Shown here in pieces: positions 1 through 7,812 of a stretch of DNA of 64,000 bases; positions within the stretch are counted from its first letter, which is position 1; each line of letters starts with the position of its first letter. The stretch covers positions 1-64,000 of the forward strand of contig JAJUJM010000007.1 of assembly GCA_029265315.1 (NCBI GenBank). Reading direction: 5' to 3'. Source of the stretch: Actinomycetota bacterium (lineage in GTDB: Bacteria > Actinomycetota > Coriobacteriia > Anaerosomatales > PHET01). Below the pieces are notes generated by a model. That model searched no databases, was not told where the DNA came from, and saw only the letters and a list, made by a program, of their open reading frames with translations. A program made the position numbers and the translations under genes.

Positions 1-1385
1 ACCGCGTGCTCGGCGAACGCCTTGTGCTTGATGGCGGTGGCGGGCCGCTGCTTCATCTCGTCGTGACACGGCGTGCAGTTCTCGCGGGTGAGCTCGGCGC
101 GCCTGACCTTGTCGTGGTGGCACGACTGGCAGGAGTTGCGGTCGGTGTGGCACACGTTGCAGTCCTCGCGGGTCACGCCGGGTTCGGGCGAATGGTCCTC
201 GATCCAGCCCACGGGGTGCGGCATGACCGTCTTGTGGCAGCGCCTGCACGAGGGGTCGTCGTGGCAGCTTCCACACGCGCCCTTGCCGTCGAGGAAGAGC
301 GGGCCGTGGCGCTTCATCCACGTGGCCTTCTTGTGGTCGGCCGGGATGACGGGGCGTCCCGGGGCGTTCGCGCTCACCTTCTCGCCCCGGTGGCACCCCA
401 CGCAGAAGGCCGAGGCGTGGCACATCGCGCAGTAGGCGGGGTCGCGCTCGGCGCGCTCGGCGTGCGTGCCGCGGATGAAGCGCATCGTGTGGTCGGCAGG
501 CATGAGGTCGAACTCGCCCGGATGGCACGCGTCACACCTGTCGGTGGCGACCTGGCCTTTCGAGTTGTGATTGAGGCCATGGCAGCGGTAGCAGCCCATC
601 ATGTCGGGGCGCTCGATGCCGTCCTCGGTGTGGCTGAAGCGGGTGTGGCACGCCTCGCAGCGGTAGTTCCTCACGATGTGGGTGGCGTGCGCGAAGATGA
701 GGCGGCCGGGCACGAGGTCGTCGATGTCTCTGTGGCAGTAGACGCACTGAGACATCGAGACGCGGCCCTTGGGGCGGATGGTGACACTCGGGCCTTTCGG
801 ACGCGGGGTGACGACCGGGTGGTAGACGGGCGGCATCCCGGGCACGTCGGGCGCGGCCTTCTCGTGGCACGCGTCGCAGTCGGGGCCCGCGTCGTGACAC
901 ATCATGCAGGGGTTCACGCCGGCCTCGCGGGAGACTCGGGCGTGCGGCGCCTTGGCCCAGTCGCGCGTGTGGCTTTCCGGCCGCAAGCGGAAGGAGGGCG
1001 TGTGGCAGTCCTCGCAGCGGCTCGTGGCGAGCTCGCCCATCTCGCCGTGGTTGACGCCGTGACAGGCGAAGCAGACCTCCATCGGCACGCGCTCGGTGGC
1101 GTTGTCGCCGCGGTGCGGCATGCGCGAGTGGCACGCGTCGCAACTCACGAGCAGGTGGTTTCCGTGAGAGAAGATCAGGCCGGGGACGTCGACGGCGCCC
1201 AGGTCGAGGTGGCACGGGGCGCACTGCGTCTTGTCGATGGGGGCGGCGGTGTCGATGACGGGGCCGGCAGGGTCAGTCGCCTCCTCGCCCATGGCGGACG
1301 AAGCGACGGTGAATAGAAGGGCGGTTGCGACGAGAGCCGCAACCACCCCCCCTGTGAGCGCCGAGATGTAAGTGCGGGCCCTCAC
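1..1385 (-). CDS. Multiheme c-type cytochrome, at least 17 haems (C-terminus beyond window)
   Basis: Exported electron-transfer protein. The visible 461 codons contain 17 CXXCH haem-binding motifs in one frame, from residue 55 to about 441. The chosen GTG start is followed by a signal peptide of about 33 residues (arginines, a hydrophobic stretch, then small residues), and an AAGGAGGAG sequence lies about 12 nt upstream. An in-frame GTG 27 nt earlier is possible but would precede that site. Residues 55-174 and 214-332 are two copies of a six-haem module; the same module forms the N-terminal half of the next cytochrome. The gene lies 31 nt after its upstream neighbour, so it is probably the last visible gene of the cytochrome operon. 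Substrate and partner are unknown; a role as periplasmic or surface electron wire is inferred. The 3' end is cut by the window. Confidence 0.93.
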   Translation of the reverse strand, partial: MRARTYISALTGGVVAALVATALLFTVASSAMGEEATDPAGPVIDTAAPIDKTQCAPCHLDLGAVDVPGLIFSHGNHLLVSCDACHSRMPHRGDNATERVPMEVCFACHGVNHGEMGELATSRCEDCHTPSFRLRPESHTRDWAKAPHARVSREAGVNPCMMCHDAGPDCDACHEKAAPDVPGMPPVYHPVVTPRPKGPSVTIRPKGRVSMSQCVYCHRDIDDLVPGRLIFAHATHIVRNYRCEACHTRFSHTEDGIERPDMMGCYRCHGLNHNSKGQVATDRCDACHPGEFDLMPADHTMRFIRGTHAERAERDPAYCAMCHASAFCVGCHRGEKVSANAPGRPVIPADHKKATWMKRHGPLFLDGKGACGSCHDDPSCRRCHKTVMPHPVGWIEDHSPEPGVTREDCNVCHTDRNSCQSCHHDKVRRAELTRENCTPCHDEMKQRPATAIKHKAFAEHA

Positions 1386-1416
1386 GTCCGGTCCGCACTC
1401 CTCCTTCGCCACCTCG

Positions 1417-2727
1417 TCATCTGCCGGTGATGCGTGCGATCAGACTGAGCAGCGGGTTCTGCTCCTGCTCCTTGACCTTCTCATGGATGAGGGCCGCGGC
1501 TTCGACACCGAACTTCTCGCTCGTGCCGCTGTGACAGCCCTCTTGACCACAGGTGGTGTCGATGTTCTCCGCAGCGACCATCGAGTCCTTGTCGGAGCTT
1601 GGCTGTATGTCGTGCGACCCGTGGCAGTCCCAGCACGCGGGAGCGGTCAGGTTACCGGCCTTGTACGCCTTGCCGTGATAGTAGTCGTCGTACGTGTCGT
1701 ACTCGTCGCCGTGCTGCTTGCAGCGGGCGCAGACGCGGTACGCGGACAGGTGCATGCGCTGGCGGGCCGGCTCGGTGTCGAGCCGGTAGATGTAGTGGCC
1801 ACCGTGGCACGACGCGCACGTGGCTGAATCGTAGTTGCCCTTCTGGAGAGCCTCAGCATGAGTCGAACGCTCGTACGCCTCGACCGTCTCCTTCCATTTG
1901 CCTTCCTCAGCCGTGCGGTGGCACTCCTTGCAGGCGTTGCCCGCGTTCACGGTCCAGATGGGGCTCGCGGCGGGCGCGTCGTCGTAGCGGTAGTCCGGAT
2001 GACAGTCCTGGCACGACAGGTCCTGGTGCGCGCTGTCCGTGAGGCCAGCGATCGCGAAGGACTTCAGGCCCTCAGCTGACTGCTTGGTGAGCGCAGCGTT
2101 CCCGTGGCAGGCCAAGCAACCGTCGCCTGCGTCGAAGTCCCACTTGACGGGGGCCCACTCGATGCCCAGACGGTCATGGCAGTCCGTGCACGAAGCCGGC
2201 TCGTGGCACATGGCGCAACGGGTGTTGAACTCCTTGTTGGCGGGCTCGACGTGAGGAGCACCCTCCCACCCGAACGTGTGGAAGGCGGGCCGCAGACGCT
2301 CCCTGGGGGTCACGTGGCAGTCCTCGCACTCACCGGTGGCGATGACGCCCATCGGTCCGTGCCGGACGCCGTGACAGTCGAAGCAGCCCTTCATCGTGGG
2401 GCGCTCGATCTTCGCGTCGGCTCGATGCGGGAAGCGCGGATGGCACGCTGAACACGCCACGAGCTGGTGGTAACCGTGGGCGAAGATGATCGACGAGGAG
2501 TAGTTGCTCGTCTTGGAGATGTTGCCGTGGCAGGTCTTGGTGCAGGCGTCCTTGTAGACCGGCGTGTCCTGCAGCTGCAAGAAGAGCTGCTCGAACGTGG
2601 CGTCGCCCGCTGCCTCGGGGTCCACAGCGGCAAACGCCGTGGTCGCTCCGAAAGCCGAGGCGAACGCGGCGACGGCGATCACGGTCGCGATCAGTCGCCT
2701 CGAACGCAGTGCGAACATGGAACCCAT
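1417..2727 (-). CDS. Multiheme c-type cytochrome, 10 CXXCH plus three variant haem motifs
   Basis: Secreted cytochrome of 436 residues from the chosen ATG, with a signal peptide ending near an Ala-rich TTAFA site. An ATG 48 nt upstream is open but would add an atypical N-terminus. Ten CXXCH motifs are visible, together with CX3CH (residue 62), CXXCK (333-337) and CX4CH (393-399). Residues 62-184 match the six-haem module that is duplicated in the downstream cytochrome. Residues 204 to the end match the whole haem region of the upstream 7-haem cytochrome, including shared CxxCHGGH, DYYHG, CWDCHG and TCGQxGCH segments. It therefore reads as a fusion of the two neighbours' modules. It sits mid-operon, 16 nt from one end of the next gene region and 31 nt from the other. 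Function as an electron conduit is inferred. Confidence 0.93.
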   Translation of the reverse strand: MGSMFALRSRRLIATVIAVAAFASAFGATTAFAAVDPEAAGDATFEQLFLQLQDTPVYKDACTKTCHGNISKTSNYSSSIIFAHGYHQLVACSACHPRFPHRADAKIERPTMKGCFDCHGVRHGPMGVIATGECEDCHVTPRERLRPAFHTFGWEGAPHVEPANKEFNTRCAMCHEPASCTDCHDRLGIEWAPVKWDFDAGDGCLACHGNAALTKQSAEGLKSFAIAGLTDSAHQDLSCQDCHPDYRYDDAPAASPIWTVNAGNACKECHRTAEEGKWKETVEAYERSTHAEALQKGNYDSATCASCHGGHYIYRLDTEPARQRMHLSAYRVCARCKQHGDEYDTYDDYYHGKAYKAGNLTAPACWDCHGSHDIQPSSDKDSMVAAENIDTTCGQEGCHSGTSEKFGVEAAALIHEKVKEQEQNPLLSLIARITGR

Positions 2728-2791
2728 AAGAGCCCTACCCCTTCTCCCCGTGAGAATCCCTGACGAACGCCGCACGCTCTCGCCCTGACCC

Positions 2792-3805
2792 TTACAGAAG
2801 CGAACGCAGCGTCTCGACCGCTCGACCTATCGTGTCGCGTGTGAGCGAGAACACCGGGTTCGCGTCACGAAGCGCATCGTGGCCATGGACGAGCTCCGCG
2901 TACTCCAAGAACTGTTCGTCAACGTTGTCATGACATCCTGCCTGCCCGCACGTCTCGGCCAGACGTGAGGGGTGCACCGGGGAGCGCCGGTCGTCCACAG
3001 CGAGGATCTCGTGGTAGCCGTGGCAGTCCCAGCACGACGGTGCGTCGAGCGACCCTCGCCGGTAGGCCGCTCCGTGGTAGTAGTCCGAGTAGCTCGCGGC
3101 CGCCTCGATGTGGCACGTGCCGCACATGTCATAGCCGGTCAGGTGCTGTGCGGTCATCGCAGGGGTGTCATCCATCGAAGGAATCACGTGACCGCCGTGG
3201 CAGTCGCCGCACAGCGGCACATTGGCGGGCTTTCCGGCGGCGACACGCGCCTTGACGGTCTCGTCCGGCGTCTGACCGGGCTTGCCCGCCGGAGAGTGCA
3301 TCCCGTTGGCATACGCCGAGAACGCGTCCTTATGACAGTTCTTGCAGGCGAGCTTGGCCGCGGCAGCCCAATCGTCCCCGCCCTCTATCTGCTTGTGAGG
3401 AGAGGTGTAGGCGAAGTCGAGATGACACCCGGTGCACGGTGTGCCCTCGGCGTGCGCGGACTTCTGCAGTTGCGCCACATCGACGTAGATCGAGGACGTG
3501 GTCTCGACGCCGATCTTGGCCAGGTTGGGGTCACCGTGGCACACCAGGCAGCCGGACTTGCCTGCGGTGGGCAGCGTGAAGTCGAGGTCATACGTCCGGG
3601 TCGCTGCGGCGGAGGCCGTCGCGGCTGCGGAGACAGGCTTCGGCAACGGCTTGGGTGCGGCCGTGGCGGTGGTCGCGGCCTCGGCGGCACCAGCTTGGGC
3701 GGTCGGAGCGCTCGGCGCCGCGGCCAGACCCAACGTGACCGCCGGGACCGCCACCACGACCACGGCGACGATGGCCGCGACTATGCCTTCATGGAGGCGC
3801 ACCAC
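2792..3805 (-). CDS. Multiheme c-type cytochrome with 6 CXXCH and one CX4CH motif
   Basis: A 337-residue exported or N-terminally anchored cytochrome. Residues 8-30 form one long hydrophobic segment, followed by an Ala/Pro/Thr-rich linker to about residue 75. Haem motifs start at residues 86, 124, 154, 199, 228 and 258, with a CX4CH (CGQAGCH) at 286. The GTG start is preceded by AGGAGGAG, which overlaps the TAG stop of the cytochrome b gene, so the two are probably translationally coupled. It is the first soluble-domain carrier after the membrane cytochrome b, and a role taking electrons from the quinol-oxidising b subunit is inferred from that order. Its entire haem pattern recurs in the C-terminal half of the next gene. 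No known enzyme family could be assigned. Confidence 0.93.
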   Translation of the reverse strand: MVRLHEGIVAAIVAVVVVAVPAVTLGLAAAPSAPTAQAGAAEAATTATAAPKPLPKPVSAAATASAAATRTYDLDFTLPTAGKSGCLVCHGDPNLAKIGVETTSSIYVDVAQLQKSAHAEGTPCTGCHLDFAYTSPHKQIEGGDDWAAAAKLACKNCHKDAFSAYANGMHSPAGKPGQTPDETVKARVAAGKPANVPLCGDCHGGHVIPSMDDTPAMTAQHLTGYDMCGTCHIEAAASYSDYYHGAAYRRGSLDAPSCWDCHGYHEILAVDDRRSPVHPSRLAETCGQAGCHDNVDEQFLEYAELVHGHDALRDANPVFSLTRDTIGRAVETLRSLL

Positions 3806-3819
3806 CCTGACGTCTCCTC

Positions 3820-4662
3820 CTACGCGTGTTCCGCTGATGCGTACGCGGTCGCCGGTTCGTGCGCATGCCCGTCATCGTGGCCGTGACCGTGGTCATCACC
3901 ATGATGCTTCTCAGCACTGCGCTTGTCGAACATCCCTAGACCGAAGAAGTCCAGGAACGCCGGGAAGTCCTCTGTCACGGACAGGTAGACGTGGACCGTC
4001 GTGAGGATGATGAACAGCCAGTTGATGATGTAGTGGATGGTGCGCACCAGCCAGATGCCGGTCGCGCCGATCAGCCCCGCGAAGACCTGCTGCAGGCTCG
4101 TATCGATGATCGGGAACTGCAGACGCCACAGCATGAAGCCGGTGATCGCCTGGATGATGAGCAGCGGCACGAACAGCGTGTAGGTGCCCTTCTGCATGAC
4201 GTTGTACTTGCCGAGATGCGGCTTCGAGGGCTTCACGAAGATGTAGTAGAGGATGACCTTGGGAGCCGTGACGATGTCCTGCTTGGTGATGGCGAACTCG
4301 CGGTAGTCGCGCTGGCGGGACGCGAACGCGTACCAGAGACGCCACACCAGGTTCACCGTCACGATGATCATCGCCACGTAGTGCAACCACTGCATCGTCT
4401 CACGCGAGATCGGGTTGAAGCGGATGAACAGCCCCGTCCCGCCGAGGACGAACATGCAGGCGACGTGAGTGAAGTGCAGGAACTTGGGCAGTGCGGGCGG
4501 ATGGCTGTCGTGGTGCGGCCACGCCCATTCCTTGCCGAAGCGGCGCTTGGCGCGCCCGGTGAGGATGTTGCCGAGAAAGTGGCCCATCAGCGCGAGCACG
4601 ATCACCGGATACAGTGTCGTGAAGATCGCATCCAGCCACACGTTGAGTTGCGTCAGCCCCAC
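3820..4662 (-). CDS. Membrane cytochrome b (b561 / formate dehydrogenase gamma type) with His-rich tail
   Basis: Integral membrane protein of 280 residues with about five hydrophobic helices and conserved-looking histidines in them (for example FLHFTHVACMF, MQWLHYVAM, VRTIHYIINW, TTVHVYL). This pattern is typical of dihaem cytochrome b subunits that oxidise menaquinol or pass electrons to it. It leads an operon of multihaem cytochromes, so it is the likely quinone-facing subunit. The GTG start has AGGGGGTC seven nt upstream. The C-terminal tail carries seven histidines between residues 253 and 268 among Asp and Gly, which is unusual for the family and suggests metal binding. It could equally be called a NapC-replacing b-type subunit; which of these cannot be decided from sequence alone. 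Confidence 0.85.
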   Translation of the reverse strand: MGLTQLNVWLDAIFTTLYPVIVLALMGHFLGNILTGRAKRRFGKEWAWPHHDSHPPALPKFLHFTHVACMFVLGGTGLFIRFNPISRETMQWLHYVAMIIVTVNLVWRLWYAFASRQRDYREFAITKQDIVTAPKVILYYIFVKPSKPHLGKYNVMQKGTYTLFVPLLIIQAITGFMLWRLQFPIIDTSLQQVFAGLIGATGIWLVRTIHYIINWLFIILTTVHVYLSVTEDFPAFLDFFGLGMFDKRSAEKHHGDDHGHGHDDGHAHEPATAYASAEHA

Positions 4663-4773
4663 GACTGACCCCCTAATCCCTTTGTCGGCCCGACATCACA
4701 GAACCGCTCGCTCCCGGACACGGCGACGCCGAATCCCGACGGTGCTGTCCGGACACCGCGGCATGCGGGAGCT

Positions 4774-4787
4774 TGTAACAGCAGTTA
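4774..4787. promoter_or_regulatory. Inverted repeat GTAAC-N4-GTTAC upstream of cytochrome operon
   Basis: A perfect 5-4-5 inverted repeat lies about 110 nt upstream of the cytochrome b start. This is the same geometry as sites bound by the FNR/CRP family (for example TTGAT-N4-ATCAA), but the half-site sequence differs from the E. coli FNR consensus. The regulator is not identified, and no convincing -35/-10 pair was found beside it. The rest of the 173-nt gap shows nothing else clear. Confidence 0.35.
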
Positions 4788-4835
4788 CGTGCAGGATAGG
4801 TGTGTTCGGCGGTGCTCGTCAACGCGCTCCCGGCC

Positions 4836-5081
4836 TCACACGTCGAGAATGGTCGCGCGGCGGACGACTTCGATGCCGGCGCGGTCCAGGTAGGTCGCCG
4901 CGCGGTCACCGTCCTCGGGTGGGACCCTCAAGGCTATGCCGCAGTTCGCAGACAGGTCGGGCGGCGCGGGGACGGGGACCACCTCGAACCCGAGGTCGCC
5001 GAGCAGCGCCTCCGCATCGAGCGCGTCGTGCGTCGTGGCGAACGCGAACACAGCGAACTCGCGTGGAGCGGGCAGGCTCAC
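4836..5081 (-). CDS. DUF3343 protein, putative Se/S carrier-like
   Basis: An 81-residue protein matching the DUF3343 pattern: a strand ending in FAFATTHDALDAE, then a 'PAPPDL' loop, then a single conserved Cys in SANCGIALRV. The family is annotated as selenium/sulfur carrier-like and often lies beside selenium or molybdenum hydroxylase genes. The GTG start overlaps the stop of the cysteine desulfurase (GTGA), so the two are translationally coupled. A plausible role is to receive persulfide or selenium from the desulfurase on the Cys; this is inference. A longer upstream frame exists, but it would overlap the desulfurase by over 100 nt and is Arg-rich junk. Confidence 0.85.
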   Translation of the reverse strand: MSLPAPREFAVFAFATTHDALDAEALLGDLGFEVVPVPAPPDLSANCGIALRVPPEDGDRAATYLDRAGIEVVRRATILDV

Positions 5082-6253
5082 GCCAGCTCCTCGCCCAGCT
5101 CCGCAAGCGCCTCGAGAGCGGCGTCGACGTCGGCCTCCGTGTTCCCATAGCCCAAACCGAACCGCAACGCCCCGGTCTGAAGCGTGCCGAGCGTGCGGTG
5201 CGCCCACGGAGCGCAGTGAAGGCCCGCACGAGTGGCGATCCCGTACCTTCGGTCAAGCGCGAAAGCGAGCCGGTCGGTAGCCACGCGCTCGTGGGTGAGG
5301 GCGATGATGGGCACCCTTGGAACACCAAGGTCAGGCCCCAGGACCCGGAAGCCCGGCAGAGACAGGACGCCCTCGTGGAAGCGCCGGACGAGCGCCGCCT
5401 CGTGGGCACGGAGCGCCTCGCCGTTGTCGCGAAGCCAGGTCACGGCGGCGTGCAGCCCCAGGATGCCGGGCGTGTTCGGCGTGCCGGCCTCATAGCGGTC
5501 GGGCCGTACGGCAGGCTGCAACGGCTCCTCGCTCGCTCCGCTGCCGGAACCGCCGGTGACCAGTTCGTCAGGTTGGCAGGCGGGCGAGAGGTACAGAAGT
5601 CCGATGCCCTGTGGACCCAGCAGGCCCTTGTGCCCGGAGCACGCCCACGCATCGACCCCAAGGGTCTTGATGTCGACCGGCAGGTGGCCCCCGGCTTGAG
5701 CGCCGTCCACGAGCGCGAGAGCTCCGTGAGCGTGCGCGACGTCCGCGAGGTCAGCGACGGGCTGGATCGCACCCGTCACATTGCCGGCGTGCTGGCACAC
5801 CACCGCCTTGGTGGTCTGTGAGCGCATCGCGTCCTCGACGGCGTCAACGTCTATGACACCGGCCTCGTCAGCTTCGACGACCACGACCTCGACACCGGCC
5901 GCGGCAAGCGCGTTCAACGGGCGTGCGACGGCGTTGTGCTCCATCGAGCAGGCCACGACACGATCGCCGGGTCTCATGAGGCCCCTGAGAACGAGGTTCA
6001 TCGCCTGAGTGCAACCCGGCTGGAAGGTGAGGTCTCGCGCATCGGGAACGCCGAGGAATGCAGCCACGTCGGTACGCGCCCGGTGGATGGCCCGGCTCGT
6101 ATCGACGGCCATGCGGTAGGCGCCCCTGCCGGGGTTGCCGCCCAGCTCGGTCACGGCACGTGTCATGGCCTCGGCCACGCCCGGTGGCTTGGGCCAGGAC
6201 GTGGCGCCGTGGTCCAGGTAGATCGTAGTGGTTGCTGCGCCGTTCGCTGACAT
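5078..6253 (-). CDS. Cysteine desulfurase family PLP enzyme
   Basis: A 391-residue class V aminotransferase of the NifS/SufS type, which removes sulfur (or selenium) from cysteine (or selenocysteine). The start resembles the family opening (YLDHGATSWPKPPGV). The PLP lysine is in SGHKGLLGPQG, and the mobile catalytic cysteine is in RAGLHCAPWAHRTLGT near residue 350. It lies at the end of the molybdenum cofactor operon and overlaps the DUF3343 gene. That context suggests sulfuration of molybdenum cofactor or selenium handling rather than bulk Fe-S assembly, since no SufBCD or IscU is adjacent. A GTG one codon earlier is an alternative start. Confidence 0.9.
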   Translation of the reverse strand: MSANGAATTTIYLDHGATSWPKPPGVAEAMTRAVTELGGNPGRGAYRMAVDTSRAIHRARTDVAAFLGVPDARDLTFQPGCTQAMNLVLRGLMRPGDRVVACSMEHNAVARPLNALAAAGVEVVVVEADEAGVIDVDAVEDAMRSQTTKAVVCQHAGNVTGAIQPVADLADVAHAHGALALVDGAQAGGHLPVDIKTLGVDAWACSGHKGLLGPQGIGLLYLSPACQPDELVTGGSGSGASEEPLQPAVRPDRYEAGTPNTPGILGLHAAVTWLRDNGEALRAHEAALVRRFHEGVLSLPGFRVLGPDLGVPRVPIIALTHERVATDRLAFALDRRYGIATRAGLHCAPWAHRTLGTLQTGALRFGLGYGNTEADVDAALEALAELGEELA

Positions 6254-6257
6254 CACG

Positions 6258-6743
6258 CTACGCGTGCCCGCCGCCGGCCATCATGTCCGCCGCGTGCTCG
6301 AGCTGGTCGGCCACGAACCCGAACGCCTCACGGGCCGCCTTCTCTGAACCGGGCAGGTTGACTATGAGCGTGGTCCCGCGCTGCGCCGCGATCGCGCGTG
6401 ACAGCATCGCGCGCTTCGTGATGCGCAGCGATTCGGCGCGGATGTGCTCGGCGACTCCGGGCACCTCACGGTCGGCGACGTCCCGAGTGGCCTCGGGTGT
6501 GATGTCGCGAGGCCCCAGCCCAGTACCACCGCACGTCAGGACGATGTCCGCGTCCTCACGGTCGGCCATCTCCATGAGCGACGCGGCGACGCATTCACGG
6601 TCGTCGGGACACACGTGGTAGCTCACCACCAGCCAGCCCCGCTGCTCGACCAGTTCGATGAGGGCCCTGCCGGCGGTGTCTTCGGCCTCACCACGGGAAC
6701 GCGAGTCCGAGGCGGTGAGGATACCGACTCTGAGTTCAGACAC
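6258..6743 (-). CDS. moaB: Molybdenum cofactor biosynthesis protein MoaB/Mog
   Basis: A 161-residue MogA/MoaB-fold enzyme that adenylylates molybdopterin before metal insertion. Key motifs are the LTASDSRSRGEAEDT N-terminal loop, the substrate loop TCGGTGLGPRDITPEAT near residue 75, and PGSEKAAREAF near 135. Length is normal for the family. The start overlaps the stop of the MOSC gene by 8 nt. MoaB and Mog cannot be separated by inspection. The MoeA partner, which inserts molybdate, is encoded in the same operon. Confidence 0.93.
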   Translation of the reverse strand: MSELRVGILTASDSRSRGEAEDTAGRALIELVEQRGWLVVSYHVCPDDRECVAASLMEMADREDADIVLTCGGTGLGPRDITPEATRDVADREVPGVAEHIRAESLRITKRAMLSRAIAAQRGTTLIVNLPGSEKAAREAFGFVADQLEHAADMMAGGGHA

Positions 6744-7311
6744 CTACTCCCCCGTTCGCCTTGGCGACCTTGTTGCACTCGTTGGCCGCGCGTACCTGCT
6801 CGGATGCCGCGATCGAGTCCTCAGGCGAGCGGTCACACGTACCGTCCCCGAGCTCCACCACTTCGATGGGGTCACCCGCCACGACCTCGCCGGGGACGCG
6901 CACCACCGCGAAGATCCCCTCACGCGGCATGACGCAGTCCCCCGCCTGGTAGTAGATGGCGCACTTGTTGTGGCACACCTTCCCCACCTGGCTCACCTCA
7001 AGGATGACCTCATCGCCAACCTTGAGGATGGAGCCCACAGGAAGCGTCATCACGTCGAGGCCCTGTGTGGTGATGTTCTCGGCGAAATCGCCCGGCCCCA
7101 CATCGAGGCCCTTGGCGACCATCTCCTCGATGGACTCGAGCGCCAAGAGCGAGACCTGGCGGTGCCAGTCCCCAGCGTGCGCGTCTCCTTCGAACCCTCT
7201 GTCGAGCACGAGTGTCCCCCTGTCGAAGCGCTGCTTTCGCACCGTCTTTCGCTCGGACAGGTTGATCGAGACCACGGTGCCCACTGTGCCCGGGGCGTTT
7301 TGAAGCGTCAT
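6736..7311 (-). CDS. MOSC domain protein
   Basis: A 191-residue MOSC-domain protein. This domain is shared with molybdenum cofactor sulfurase C-termini and handles sulfur or molybdopterin. The family-typical cysteine region is GKVCHNKCAIYYQAGDC, followed by MPREGIFAVV. A further Cys-containing C-terminal tail (GTCDRSPEDSIAASEQ...NECNK) extends beyond the usual domain. The ATG was chosen because it starts 4 nt after the moaC stop; a longer upstream frame would run through moaC out of phase. Its place between moaC and moaB supports a role in cofactor maturation, probably together with the downstream desulfurase. Confidence 0.88.
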   Translation of the reverse strand: MTLQNAPGTVGTVVSINLSERKTVRKQRFDRGTLVLDRGFEGDAHAGDWHRQVSLLALESIEEMVAKGLDVGPGDFAENITTQGLDVMTLPVGSILKVGDEVILEVSQVGKVCHNKCAIYYQAGDCVMPREGIFAVVRVPGEVVAGDPIEVVELGDGTCDRSPEDSIAASEQVRAANECNKVAKANGGVGV

Positions 7312-7315
7312 GCGC

Positions 7316-7810
7316 TCACGCCTCCTCACGTGTCCAAGTGCCTGACCTGCCGCCCTCTTTGAGCTCGAGCCGGATATCGGAGATGACCATCCCGCGGTCG
7401 ACGGCCTTGCACATATCGTAGACGGTGAGGGCGGCGACTGAGACGGCGGTGAGCGCCTCCATCTCCACACCGGTCACTCCGTCGGTCTCGACAGTCGCCG
7501 TGATCGCGACACCGTGGCGCCCGACGTGGGACGCCTCCAACTCGACCGCCACGTGTGTGAGTGCGAGCGGGTGGCACAGCGGCACGAGCTCGCTCGTACG
7601 CTTGGCCGCCATGATGCCCGCCACACGGGCGACAGCGAGCACATCGCCTTTCGCGGCACGTCCCTCGGCGATCAGCTTGACGGTGTCGTGCGCCATCGAC
7701 ACGAAGCCGGTCGCGATGGCCCTTCGATGGGTGACGGCCTTGTCGGCCACGTCGACCATGTGGGCGTGGCCGTGCTCGTCGAGGTGTGTCAACCGCGCTT
7801 CCTCGGTCAT
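7316..7810 (-). CDS. moaC: Cyclic pyranopterin monophosphate synthase MoaC
   Basis: A 164-residue MoaC, which converts the MoaA product 3',8-cH2GTP into cyclic pyranopterin monophosphate. Family motifs are [46 protein letters not shown] and the catalytic KAVDRGM segment. The ATG at 7810 is preferred to a GTG six bases earlier because GGAGGG sits 6 nt before it. It starts two bases after the moaA stop, so moaA and moaC are probably co-translated. Confidence 0.96.
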   Translation of the reverse strand: MTEEARLTHLDEHGHAHMVDVADKAVTHRRAIATGFVSMAHDTVKLIAEGRAAKGDVLAVARVAGIMAAKRTSELVPLCHPLALTHVAVELEASHVGRHGVAITATVETDGVTGVEMEALTAVSVAALTVYDMCKAVDRGMVISDIRLELKEGGRSGTWTREEA

Positions 7811-7812
7811 GC

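Noticed and set aside
6-1316. Long open frame on the plus strand opposite the first cytochrome
   Set aside because: It is Ala/Val/Arg/His-rich and lies antisense to 17 in-frame haem motifs with a signal peptide; such long antisense frames are common in high-GC DNA.
4663-4835. Possible riboswitch before the cytochrome operon
   Set aside because: Only the short inverted repeat is seen; no conserved riboswitch core was recognised.
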